DNA of 7,707 nt from CAYNWK01 sp964400875 (GCA_964400875.1 CAYNWK010000196.1:1-7707), one strand, 5' to 3'; positions 1-6,941 are shown, counted from the stretch's first letter. Numbers and translations are program-made. The notes: generated by a model from the sequence alone, not told the origin.

Positions 1-149
1 CAGCTTTTGGGGACCACTACATTCAACTCCCCATCCCCTTCGAAATAAACTAAATTGCGTCCTAATAATTTAGAGATTTTGATATACTTCCACCTATATT
101 TGCTGTACCCAGGGCGGGCTATCTGAACGTTGGGTGAAACCTTATAGGT
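1..149. other. AT-rich left edge, no confident gene
   Basis: This stretch is visibly richer in A and T than the rest of the window. On the minus strand one frame is open from the stop TAA in the left arm of the neighbouring palindromic element (about position 156) to the window edge. It reads as a plausible protein (for example GRNLVYFEGDGELNVVVPKS at the left end), but it has no ATG, GTG or TTG start inside the window. On the plus strand, frame 3 is open from the edge to a TAA at 51-53 and could be the last residues of a gene entering from the left. About 50 open codons is not significant by itself, so neither is called as a CDS. A -10-like TATACT lies at 83-88 on the plus strand without a matching -35. 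Confidence 0.3.
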
Positions 150-150
150 T

Positions 151-245
151 TAGGACTTACGCACTTGAGGGAAGAAAAGGGGGTATTTGGGCGGGCGAAG
201 CCCGCCCAAATACCCCTGCTTTCCCGGCGAACTGCGTAACTCCTA
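151..245. mobile_element. Palindromic MITE-like element with TA flanks
   Basis: The outer arms TTAGGACTTACGCA (150-163) and TGCGTAACTCCTAA (233-246) are inverted repeats with one mismatch. Inside them lies a perfect 17-bp hairpin (180-196 with 200-216) with a 3-base GAA loop. Between arm and hairpin the two halves still match partly, so the whole unit can fold into one long hairpin. Taken from GGACTTACGCA inward, the element is 91 bp and has TA on both sides (151-152 and 244-245), as expected for IS630/Tc1-mariner-type MITEs that duplicate a TA target. It encodes no protein. It ends about 20 bp before the Shine-Dalgarno of the lipase gene. Family assignment is an inference; a REP-like element is the alternative. 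Confidence 0.65.
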
Positions 246-263
246 AGATTATTGCTGGCCTTT

Positions 264-268
264 GGAGG
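264..268 (+). promoter_or_regulatory. Shine-Dalgarno that fixes the lipase start
   Basis: GGAGG lies 8 bases before a GTG at 277. A longer in-frame reading from TTG at 262 would overlap this ribosome binding site and add only five residues, so GTG 277 is the better start. From there the protein opens directly with a signal peptide (MKHLIVSCLALIAALLL). Confidence 0.8.
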
Positions 269-276
269 CTGTTCCT

Positions 277-2199
277 GTGAAACATTTGATCGTCTCCTGC
301 CTGGCTCTGATCGCTGCACTACTGCTTAAGTCAACGATGGTTCTCCCTTCCAGGCAAGCGCTGGCGTTGCCGGCGTTCCAGGTCTCCGCAGGGGAAATTA
401 CGATCCTGGACCGGGACCACTCGCCGGTCTCCACGATCACCGACGGTGACCTTGTTCAACTGCAAATAGTCCTGGACGGGAACGTCTCAACTGCTACGCA
501 GGTGTCGTTTGGCTTCAAAGATGCGGCTGATATTGGGGAATCTTGCACCATCCCGGCGGGCCGGGACCGCTGCCAGACAGAATCTTTCGCCAGCCTGGGA
601 TGGTACTGGCAGCCGGAGGGGCGGGCCGCCGACGTTCGTATCATTCGGGCCAGCGTCGAAGGCCTCCCGCAAAAGTTGGCGGCCGAAGTCCGGGTTTTGC
701 CGAGGCCGGTGGTCATGGTGCACGGTTTCATCTCCAACTGGCAGGCGTGGAACAACTACCTCGGCCCGCAAGGCTACCTGGCGGGGATTGGTTTGCAGGG
801 CTTTAGCGTGGGGGATGGGCAGGCGCCCGGAGCATTGAACACAGGCAGTCTGGCGGCTCCCGCCGCACGCACCAACACCATCGCCGAGAACGCGGCCGTC
901 CTGGGGGAATATATCCGCGGTGTGAAGCAGATTACCGGCGCGCAGATGGTCGATCTGATCAGCCACAGCATGGGCGGGCTGATCTCCCGCTATTACATCG
1001 ACCGGGTCATGCAGGAGCGGGACGTCGCCCAGTTGATCATGCTCGGCTCGCCGATGGCAGGCACGGACTGCGCTGATCTTCCGGCTGCGCTCGGCCTCTA
1101 CCTGCCCGCAACGTTGGAGATCCGTCCCGGTTACGTCGAGGGTATCTTCAACAGGCAGATCACCCACCGCCATGGAGTTCCCTTCCACGCCCTGGCTGGC
1201 GTGCCAATCCAAGACGCTTTTAAATCGCCCTGCACGGAGGTGCCTACGGACCTGGCGGTATCTTTGCAGAGCGTCGCCGCGATCCCCCTTGACGTGAACC
1301 AGATGCCGATCCTGCACACCGAGTTGAACCTATCGGAACAGGTTTTCAACGAATTCGTCAAGCCTCGGCTGCAAACTTCTCCCGGCGGATTCCCGCAGGA
1401 ACCCGACCCTGCCTCTCCTACATTGCCTCAAAAACCTCTGCAATTCACCCGCCTGTACAGCAGTCATATCGACGCGGGATCATCTCAGAAAGTCACCATC
1501 CAGATCGACCCGGGCGTCACTGTAGCGAGCTTTGCTTTATACGATACGACCCGTTCGCTGGCGGTGTCCGTCACCGGCGCAAGCGGGAATACGATCGAGT
1601 TGAGCGCGGAAAAGAATGGGCTGGTAGTCTTAGAGGATCCGCAGGCGTTTTTCTACTTGGGCTACGGGTTCCAAGACCCGAAGCCCGGCGCCTGGCAGGT
1701 TACCCTCTCCGCAACCGGGAAGACACCGGAAAACGGCGCGGACTACGCCCTGATGGCGCATTTCCTGGGAGGGGCGGAGCTGGACGCCCGGTTGAGCGCT
1801 ATCCTTCCCAGGGTGGGTGAAACCGTCCAGCTAAAGGCCAGCCTCATTCTTGGAGGCCAGGCGCTCGAACTGGACGAGGGTCACGCGAAGATACGCGCTC
1901 CGGACGGGGGCACCGAGACCCTTCCGCTGGAGATAGCGGGCGGGCAGGCTGAAGCGAGCTGGAGACCGCTCTCGCCGGGCTTGTATAGTGTGGATTTCCA
2001 GGTTACCGGGATCTCGCCGGAGGGCGCGCCGGTCGAAAGGGCGGACTTCCTGGCAGTGGAGGTCCAGCCGGGCGAAGATTTGACTAGCCGTACGCTTGGT
2101 TTGGGCGCCATTGTGATTGTCCTATTGGTCGCTCTGTGGGTCGTGATCCTGCGGAGACGGCGCCACAGCCGCGTGAAGCAGCATAATGGATCCCGCTAA
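277..2199 (+). CDS. Exported alpha/beta-hydrolase (lipase-like), C-terminally membrane-anchored
   Basis: A 640-residue protein predicted to hydrolyse ester bonds (lipid or other ester) outside the cytoplasm; the substrate is unknown. Residues 1-30 form a signal peptide. Residues 33-144 look like an Ig-like beta domain with two close cysteines. The hydrolase core begins at VVMVHGF (oxyanion region, His149). It has a nucleophile elbow SHSMGG with Ser231, a candidate acid Asp325, and a candidate catalytic His347 in the ILHTEL context. Residues 389-508 and 509-600 look like two more beta-rich domains. A hydrophobic helix at about 606-625 is followed by RRRRHSR, a positive-inside stop-transfer signal, so the protein should sit on the outer face of the membrane. 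The GTG start follows GGAGG by 8 bases. A MITE-like element lies just upstream, and the gene converges on tyrS with 11 bp between stops. Fold and anchor are clear; the catalytic acid and the substrate are inferred. Confidence 0.88.
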   Translation: MKHLIVSCLALIAALLLKSTMVLPSRQALALPAFQVSAGEITILDRDHSPVSTITDGDLVQLQIVLDGNVSTATQVSFGFKDAADIGESCTIPAGRDRCQTESFASLGWYWQPEGRAADVRIIRASVEGLPQKLAAEVRVLPRPVVMVHGFISNWQAWNNYLGPQGYLAGIGLQGFSVGDGQAPGALNTGSLAAPAARTNTIAENAAVLGEYIRGVKQITGAQMVDLISHSMGGLISRYYIDRVMQERDVAQLIMLGSPMAGTDCADLPAALGLYLPATLEIRPGYVEGIFNRQITHRHGVPFHALAGVPIQDAFKSPCTEVPTDLAVSLQSVAAIPLDVNQMPILHTELNLSEQVFNEFVKPRLQTSPGGFPQEPDPASPTLPQKPLQFTRLYSSHIDAGSSQKVTIQIDPGVTVASFALYDTTRSLAVSVTGASGNTIELSAEKNGLVVLEDPQAFFYLGYGFQDPKPGAWQVTLSATGKTPENGADYALMAHFLGGAELDARLSAILPRVGETVQLKASLILGGQALELDEGHAKIRAPDGGTETLPLEIAGGQAEASWRPLSPGLYSVDFQVTGISPEGAPVERADFLAVEVQPGEDLTSRTLGLGAIVIVLLVALWVVILRRRRHSRVKQHNGSR

Positions 2200-2210
2200 A
2201 ACTCGCAGCG

Positions 2211-3428
2211 CTATTTCACTTGCACGAATCGCCTCTTGCCCGCCTGCAGCACCCCCGGATGGGGGAATGGCGCGGTCGGGTCGCTGAGCGCTTCGCCGTC
2301 CAGGCGCACGCCGTTCTGGTCGATCAGCCGGCGGCCTTCGCTGCGGCTGGAGATCAGCCCGCTATCTTCTAACACGTCCAGCACGCTTTGCCCCGGCTTG
2401 AGCTGGTAAACCGGCATGTCCTCGGGCGCGTCGCCTTGCTGGAACACGCGCACGAAGTTCTCTTCCGCCTGTTCCACAGCCTCATCCCCGTGGAAGATCG
2501 AGACGATCTCCCTGGCCAGCTTCATCTTAGCGTCGCGCGGGTGCAGTACGCCGGAAGCTATGGCGCGTTCGGTAGCATCGATCTCGTCCGTGTCCCAGCG
2601 GGTCACCAGGCGGAAGTAATTGCTCATCGCCTTGTCGGGCAGGCTCATCACCAGCCCGTACATGTCCTGCGGAGTGGACAGCAGCGGGATGTGGTTGCCC
2701 AGCGATTTGCTCATGCGGATCTCGCCATCGGTGCCCGGCAGGATGCCCATAGTGATGCCGATATTGGGCTTAGCGCCCAGGAAGGTCATCAATTTGCGCG
2801 CCGCAGTGACGATATTGAACAGCTGGTCTGTGCCGCCGACCTGTACGTCGGCGCGCAGCGCGTAGGCATCATAGCCCTGCATGAGGGCGTAAAAGGTCTC
2901 GTGCAGGTAGATGGCATCGTTCTCTTCCCAGCGCTTGCGGAAGTTCTCCCGGGTCAGGAACTGCTGGATGGTGAAGTTGGAGGCCAGCCTGATCAGGTCG
3001 GCGAAAGTCAGCTTGGAGAGCCATTCGGCGTTGTAGCGCACCTCAGTCCTCTCCGGGTCGAGGATCTTGAAGGCCTGCTCGGCATAGGTGCGGGCGTTCG
3101 CTTCGACCTGTTCCGGCGTGAGCTGCGGGCGCAGCTGGTCCTGGTCGGAGGGATCGCCAATCAGCGAAGTGTAGGTGCCGATCAGGAAGATGGCCTGGTG
3201 TCCCAGTTCCTGGAACTGGCGTAGCTTGCGCATGGTAATGGTGTGCCCCACGTGCAGATCGGTGGTGCGCGGGTCATAGCCGCAGTACACGCGCAGTGGA
3301 CGGCCCTCTTTCTCCGCTTCGATCAGTCGCTGGCGCAGCTCGTCCGCCATGGATTGCTTGAGCGTCTCGTCGCCGTACTCTGTGCCGCGCATCAGCAGTT
3401 CGACTTGTTCATCGATGGACATCTTCAT
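2211..3428 (-). CDS. tyrS: Tyrosine--tRNA ligase (TyrZ-like type)
   Basis: This cytoplasmic enzyme activates tyrosine with ATP and loads it on tRNA-Tyr. The 405-residue length is normal. The class I signature HVGH is at 59-62, just after YCGYDPRTTDL. The tyrosine-pocket region YALMQGYDAYAL is near 180-191, followed by VGGTDQ (197-202). The KMSKS loop appears as RMSKS at 238-242. The C-terminal S4-like RNA-binding domain spans about 345-405 (VLEDSGLISSRSEGRRLID). The pattern, including HTITMRKLRQFQELGH and IGDPS, matches the TyrZ-like group better than E. coli TyrS. Start: ATG 3428 lies 5 bases after GGAGG (3434-3438); a second ATG at 3422 would have an 11-base spacing. A terminator sits about 65 bp upstream. 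I see no T-box sequence and no convincing promoter in that gap, so readthrough from the PH-domain gene is possible. Confidence 0.97.
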   Translation of the reverse strand: MKMSIDEQVELLMRGTEYGDETLKQSMADELRQRLIEAEKEGRPLRVYCGYDPRTTDLHVGHTITMRKLRQFQELGHQAIFLIGTYTSLIGDPSDQDQLRPQLTPEQVEANARTYAEQAFKILDPERTEVRYNAEWLSKLTFADLIRLASNFTIQQFLTRENFRKRWEENDAIYLHETFYALMQGYDAYALRADVQVGGTDQLFNIVTAARKLMTFLGAKPNIGITMGILPGTDGEIRMSKSLGNHIPLLSTPQDMYGLVMSLPDKAMSNYFRLVTRWDTDEIDATERAIASGVLHPRDAKMKLAREIVSIFHGDEAVEQAEENFVRVFQQGDAPEDMPVYQLKPGQSVLDVLEDSGLISSRSEGRRLIDQNGVRLDGEALSDPTAPFPHPGVLQAGKRRFVQVK

Positions 3429-3487
3429 TTCAGCCTCCAGGTCAGAAAAATAGAGATTACGCCCTCTTGCTGTGCCTGATCGGGTAA

Positions 3488-3515
3488 TAAAAACGCGCCC
3501 TCTGCGGAGGGCGCG
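3488..3515 (-). terminator. Intrinsic terminator after the PH-domain gene
   Basis: Read on the minus strand, a perfect 9-bp GC-rich stem (3507-3515 with 3494-3502) and a 4-base loop are followed by TTTTTATTA. It begins about 20 bp after the stop codon of the 3536-4078 gene. The left stem arm and loop can also pair with a 10-base segment at 3525-3534, so the hairpin has a mutually exclusive alternative. Confidence 0.85.
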
Positions 3516-3535
3516 CTGTGCTCACCGCAGAGGGA

Positions 3536-4078
3536 TCAATCACGCGCGTAATAATAGCTTTTGTTTTGAGCGGCGGGGCCGGCGTGCTCCTTATCGACCC
3601 GGTGCAGGCCGCTGCGCTCCAAGATTTGCTCCAGGATGCGGTCGCCTTCGCGGAAGCCAATGCGCCCCTTGACCTCTCCCAGTACTTTGACCTCGCCCAG
3701 GGTGAGAAAATCGAAATGCGCCGACTGCCCGTTCGCCTCTTCACCCACGACCTGTACTTTCTTGCCCCATCGCGCTGGCAGCACCTGCACTTGCTTAATT
3801 CGCTCCCAGGCCAGGCGCACATCCCGCAAACCGTTGCGGAAGGCGATCCCCCCATCGTCTATCCGGAGGAGCGTGCGCCGGTCCATCCAGTTGCCCAGAG
3901 AGATGCTCAGGGCGGCGAGCAGCAAGACGACCGCCAGAAATGGCACCGCAAAGTGCACCTCCCGCCCGGTGCTCAGCAAGAGGATCCAGGCGGCACCGAC
4001 CAGCAAAGTAACGCCCCAGGCGATCAGCTCGCCGCGGCGGGAGGTCAATTCTGGGTGGAATACCTGGGTCTCGTCCAT
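3536..4078 (-). CDS. Two-TM membrane protein with PH-like domain
   Basis: A 180-residue protein of unknown function. A short N-terminal cytoplasmic stretch is followed by two hydrophobic helices at about 18-37 and 41-62, separated only by a tight turn, forming a hairpin anchor. Residues 68-155 look like a bacterial PH-like domain: a beta-rich run with LLRIDDGGIAFRNGLR, then the RLAWERIKQVQVLPARWGKK stretch typical of the family, and an amphipathic helix GDRILEQILERSG. The C-terminal tail is charged and ends SYYYARD. Such proteins are usually annotated as PH domain-containing membrane proteins; ligand and role are not known. No Shine-Dalgarno precedes ATG 4078, but TATAAT lies at 4085-4090, suggesting a leaderless mRNA. 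It has its own terminator and sits upstream of tyrS on the same strand. The domain call is by pattern and moderately sure. Confidence 0.8.
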   Translation of the reverse strand: MDETQVFHPELTSRRGELIAWGVTLLVGAAWILLLSTGREVHFAVPFLAVVLLLAALSISLGNWMDRRTLLRIDDGGIAFRNGLRDVRLAWERIKQVQVLPARWGKKVQVVGEEANGQSAHFDFLTLGEVKVLGEVKGRIGFREGDRILEQILERSGLHRVDKEHAGPAAQNKSYYYARD

Positions 4079-4084
4079 GGTTCA

Positions 4085-4090
4085 ATTATA
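4085..4090 (-). promoter_or_regulatory. -10 box TATAAT at a leaderless start
   Basis: A perfect TATAAT on the minus strand ends 6 bases before ATG 4078, so transcription should begin at or within a base of the A of the start codon. No -35 like TTGACA is seen at 16-18 bp, and no ribosome binding site precedes the ATG. Confidence 0.55.
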
Positions 4091-4162
4091 AACCATTGGT
4101 TCACGGATAAATCATTTCGAGGCCAGGTCTAGGCCCCGCCACGGCAAATCCCAATCGTTAAC

Positions 4163-4203
4163 AAAAAAACATGACCCATCCCCAGATTTTGGATGGGTCA
4201 TGT
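4163..4203 (-). terminator. Strong intrinsic terminator after rpsA
   Basis: On the minus strand a perfect 13-bp stem (4191-4203 with 4169-4181) and a 9-base loop run straight into seven Ts (4169-4163). It starts 27 bp after the rpsA stop codon and ends the carD-rpsA transcription block before the PH-domain gene. Confidence 0.93.
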
Positions 4204-4230
4204 TCTGAATCGCGTGGGATCCTGTCGAGT

Positions 4231-6105
4231 TTAGGCAGTTTCTCCTTCCGGCTCATCTTCTTCGGAAGGCGCTTCGCTGGTTTCGTCTTCATCGGTTTCG
4301 GCGGCCAATTCGTCTTCTTCGGTCTCGGCTGTCGTTTCCGCTTCGGCGGTCACTTCTTCACCTGCTTCTTCAGCCGTGGGAGTCTCGGTCTCGTCCTCAG
4401 CTTCGGTTTCGGCGGTTGCTTTAAGCACCTGCGCTTCGCCTGCGGCAGCTTCAACGGTTTCCGCTTCGGCGGTCACTTCTTCACCTGCTTCTTCAGCCGT
4501 GGGGGTCTCGGTCCCGTCCTCGGCTTCGGTTTCGGCGGTTGCTTCGAGCTCCTGCGCTTCGCCTGCGGCAGCTTCAACGGTTTCCGCCGCGGCGGTCGTT
4601 TCTTCAACCTCAACTTCAGCCGTAGAGGCCTCGCTCTCGGATGCCTCGGGGGCGGCTACTTCGACTTCTGCGGACTTCGCCTCCGTCTCGACAGCCTGTG
4701 CTTCATCGGCAGGCGCCTCGACCGCCTTTGTCTCAACCGCCGCTCCGGTCTCGCCGCCGGCAGCTTCCGCTTCGACCTCGCTCGCTTCGGCGGTTGTTTC
4801 CGCTTCAGTGGTTGTTTCACCTTCAGTCGCTGTCTCTGCCTCGGCAGACGCGTCTGCCCCGCCTCGCTCTTTGATCGCCTGCTTCATGGCGACCTCCATC
4901 GGCGAGAGCGGTTTTCTCTCCTCATCGATGTCCAATTTACCCGACATCCAGTTGATCTGCTCGTCATAGGTGACTTGCTGCATGCTCAAACTAATGCGTT
5001 CTTTGTCGGGTTCGATCTTGATGATGCGCACCAGCACCGGTTCGCCGGGTTTCAAGAGCTCTTTCGGGTTTCCCGAACCGGTGAAACCGATCTCGCTCAC
5101 GTGCACCAATCCAACGACGCCTTCTGGCAGTTCGACGAAAGCGCCGTAATCACGCACGTTGGTGACGGTCCCCTCAGTAAGGTCGCCGATATTGTACTTC
5201 TCGACGATTTTTTCCCATGGATTGGTCAGCCTGGCTTTGCGGCTCAAACTGATGCGTTCGCGTTCCACATCGACGTCGATGACCTCGACTTCGATCTCCT
5301 CGCCCACATCCAGCACGTCGGAGGGGTGGTCGACCCGTTCCCAATCTAGCTCGGAAACGTGGACCAGTCCGTCAACACCATCCAGATCGATGAAGGCGCC
5401 AAAGTTGACGATGTTGACCACTTTGCCGGTCAGTACTTGGCCTTCTTCGAGCTCTTCCAGGCGCTTCTTGCGACGTTCTTGCTGCGCTTCCCGCTCGGAA
5501 AACACCAGCCGGCTGCGATCCTGATCGACTTCCAATACTTTGCCTTGGATCGTCGTGCCGATCATGGTGCTCTTAATTTGATCCATCTTCTTCCGGTCGG
5601 CCCCGCGGGGGATTTCCATCAGGTGAGAGTTGGGCACGAACCCTTGCAGGCGGCCGAAATCTACCAGCCCACCGCCTTTGTTAAAGCCCGACATCCGCAG
5701 CTCAACGACCTCATCAGTACCAGCGAGTTCCTTGGCGCGGTCCCAATCTTCCTGCATCAAGCCTTTATTGATTGAGACGAGCAGGTCGTCGTCGCCCGCG
5801 CCAGTACGGAATATATAAACCGGCACTACGTCGCCGCGGGAGAACTTCTCGATGACTTCATCTTCTAATCTACCTAAATCGGTCCTGGGGACGATGGCGT
5901 CGCGTTTGGCGCCGATATCGACCAGGATCATGTCATCGTAGATGCGGATGATCTTGCCTTCTACAATTTTTCCGCGCTTCGGCCGGTCGAATTCATAATC
6001 GTCCAGCATCTGTTCGAATTGACTCTGACCTTCTTCTTGACCCTCAGCGTCATTCCATTGCTCGTCCCTCATATCTAAAGTGTCTTCCATGACTAGTGAA
6101 CTCAT
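4231..6105 (-). CDS. rpsA: 30S ribosomal protein S1-like, four S1 domains plus long acidic tail
   Basis: A 624-residue RNA-binding protein expected to help mRNA engage the 30S subunit. Four S1 (OB-fold) domains lie at about 44-113, 131-205, 220-289 and 306-375. The last two carry the clearest signature (GKVVNIVNFGAFIDLDGVDG with LVHVSEL, and the matching NVRDYGAFVELPEGVVGLVHVSE). From about 411 to 624 the chain is a low-complexity tail of Glu, Ala and Thr with almost no basic and no aromatic residues, surely disordered and very acidic. It contains a near-perfect 41-residue tandem duplication. E. coli S1 has six domains; four is common outside Proteobacteria, but this tail is a third of the protein. 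ATG 6105 follows an AAAAGGAG site at a long 13-base spacing; ATG 6090 is an alternative with an even worse spacing. carD lies 86 bp upstream on the same strand with no clear promoter between, so co-transcription is likely. Confidence 0.93.
   Translation of the reverse strand: MSSLVMEDTLDMRDEQWNDAEGQEEGQSQFEQMLDDYEFDRPKRGKIVEGKIIRIYDDMILVDIGAKRDAIVPRTDLGRLEDEVIEKFSRGDVVPVYIFRTGAGDDDLLVSINKGLMQEDWDRAKELAGTDEVVELRMSGFNKGGGLVDFGRLQGFVPNSHLMEIPRGADRKKMDQIKSTMIGTTIQGKVLEVDQDRSRLVFSEREAQQERRKKRLEELEEGQVLTGKVVNIVNFGAFIDLDGVDGLVHVSELDWERVDHPSDVLDVGEEIEVEVIDVDVERERISLSRKARLTNPWEKIVEKYNIGDLTEGTVTNVRDYGAFVELPEGVVGLVHVSEIGFTGSGNPKELLKPGEPVLVRIIKIEPDKERISLSMQQVTYDEQINWMSGKLDIDEERKPLSPMEVAMKQAIKERGGADASAEAETATEGETTTEAETTAEASEVEAEAAGGETGAAVETKAVEAPADEAQAVETEAKSAEVEVAAPEASESEASTAEVEVEETTAAAETVEAAAGEAQELEATAETEAEDGTETPTAEEAGEEVTAEAETVEAAAGEAQVLKATAETEAEDETETPTAEEAGEEVTAEAETTAETEEDELAAETDEDETSEAPSEEDEPEGETA
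4335..4610. repeat. 123-bp tandem duplication inside the rpsA tail
   Basis: Positions 4335-4457 and 4458-4580 are two head-to-tail copies differing at 6 of 123 bases by hand alignment. A diverged partial third copy starts at 4581. The unit is in frame (41 codons) and encodes the segment with VEAAAGEAQ and TETPTAEEAGEEVTAE. Only three residues differ between the copies. High DNA identity suggests a recent duplication by slippage or unequal recombination. Confidence 0.95.
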
Positions 6106-6117
6106 TAACGGGTGTGT

Positions 6118-6126
6118 ACTCCTTTT
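6118..6126 (-). promoter_or_regulatory. Ribosome binding site of rpsA
   Basis: On the minus strand AAAAGGAGT lies here, with 13 bases between GGAG and ATG 6105. The distance is longer than usual, but no closer start codon occurs in frame, so ATG 6105 is kept. Confidence 0.55.
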
Positions 6127-6191
6127 CCTCAGAATGTTTACTATGCACGGCCCATCGTGGAAAGCGCCAGGCCGGCTTGCCGACGTTGAAT

Positions 6192-6698
6192 TTACTCGGT
6201 ATTGATGTTGTCCTCGATCATCGCTTCCAGTTTTTGGCGAGCTTCCTCGACCTCAATACCCATGCACACGGACCATTCTTGCAGCAGTTGCTCCTCGATG
6301 CGGTGCAAGGAGCGCTGCTCGGTGGTGTTGAGTTTTTTCTCGTGCTGCCGCACTTTCAAGTCGCGGATCAACCGGAAAACACGGATCAACTCACCTTCTT
6401 TGCGCACGTTGCGGATGCGGCTCTTGCGCGTGTTGTGGTTGTCATTCATCTCTTGTGCCGGTCGTTGAAGCACTTTGAGCGCTTTTTTGAACTCGGAGCG
6501 CGTGGCCAGCGGCCGGATCCGTTCGGTGTCTGAATTGTCAACCGGGATCCACAGGGTGCTATCGTTGGTCTTGACCTTGTAATAGCTCACCGCTTTGCCG
6601 TTCAGACGTTTCTTTTCAACGCCGCGTACTTCCCCAACCCCATGGTAGCGATGGACGATCCATTCTCCCTTGTTGAGCTCGTGACCGTTTTCTGCCAT
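6192..6698 (-). CDS. carD: CarD/CdnL-family transcription regulator
   Basis: A 168-residue protein of the CarD/CdnL family, which binds the RNA polymerase beta subunit and the upstream edge of the -10 bubble to stabilise open complexes, typically at rRNA and other housekeeping promoters. The N-terminal Tudor-like RNAP-interacting domain spans about 8-65 (GEWIVHRYHGVGEV, then YYKVKTNDSTLWIPV). The C-terminal helical DNA-binding domain is about 66-160 and shows the family pattern FRLIRDLKVRQHEKKL, TTEQRSLHRIEEQLL. The tryptophan that wedges into the DNA fork in characterised members (Trp85 in M. tuberculosis, Trp86 in Thermus) seems absent; by my alignment His88 takes its place. The ATG follows AAGGAGG at 5 bases, the best ribosome binding site in the window. 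rpsA follows 86 bp downstream, probably in the same transcript. The length is close to the family norm. Confidence 0.92.
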   Translation of the reverse strand: MAENGHELNKGEWIVHRYHGVGEVRGVEKKRLNGKAVSYYKVKTNDSTLWIPVDNSDTERIRPLATRSEFKKALKVLQRPAQEMNDNHNTRKSRIRNVRKEGELIRVFRLIRDLKVRQHEKKLNTTEQRSLHRIEEQLLQEWSVCMGIEVEEARQKLEAMIEDNINTE

Positions 6699-6941
6699 TC
6701 AAACCTCCTTCTCGATGATTCGAGCCTGGACAGAACTCCACGAACGGTACCGCAGCGTAGTTAAGTTTGTATTCGTACCGGTGTGTTCCGGCTGCCAAAA
6801 TGGTCCGTCTCTCGCCTATTCCCCCTGTATTTTCCCGGTCGCTATCCGGCCGGCAGGCTTGTCGAGACGTGGCGCGCACCGGGACGTGGTCAGGCGTCCA
6901 GTGAGCAGTGTAAGACGAGTGGAACGAAGTGGTTGCGTGCG
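6699..6941. other. Gene-free upstream region of carD
   Basis: About 240 bp between the carD start and the terminator of the predicted small RNA. Apart from the carD Shine-Dalgarno (AAGGAGG ending about 5 bases before the ATG) I find no convincing element. A minus-strand TTGGCA lies near 6797-6802 with a weak TACGAA 15 bases on, a poor promoter candidate at best. A long open frame runs through here on the minus strand (7029 to 6616), but it overlaps carD out of frame and shows no protein-like pattern. Confidence 0.5.

Noticed and set aside
487..1317. Minus-strand 276-codon ORF
   Set aside because: Shadow of the lipase gene, which has clear domains and a good start; no protein-like pattern in this frame.
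2388..3224. Plus-strand 278-codon ORF
   Set aside because: Antisense to tyrS with reading determined by its codon bias; no recognisable motif.
3429..3535. T-box leader for tyrS
   Set aside because: No AGGGTGG/ACCGCG-type T-box sequence is visible and the space between the terminator and the gene is too short for a full T-box.
3518..4132. Plus-strand 204- and 151-codon ORFs
   Set aside because: Antisense shadows of the PH-domain gene, which has two TM helices, a promoter and a terminator.
4171..5349. Plus-strand 392-codon ORF rich in Phe and Gly, and a 197-codon Ser/Ala ORF at 4376-4969
   Set aside because: Both are antisense shadows of the repetitive GC-rich rpsA tail; their composition follows from Glu/Ala/Thr codons read backwards, and rpsA is certain.
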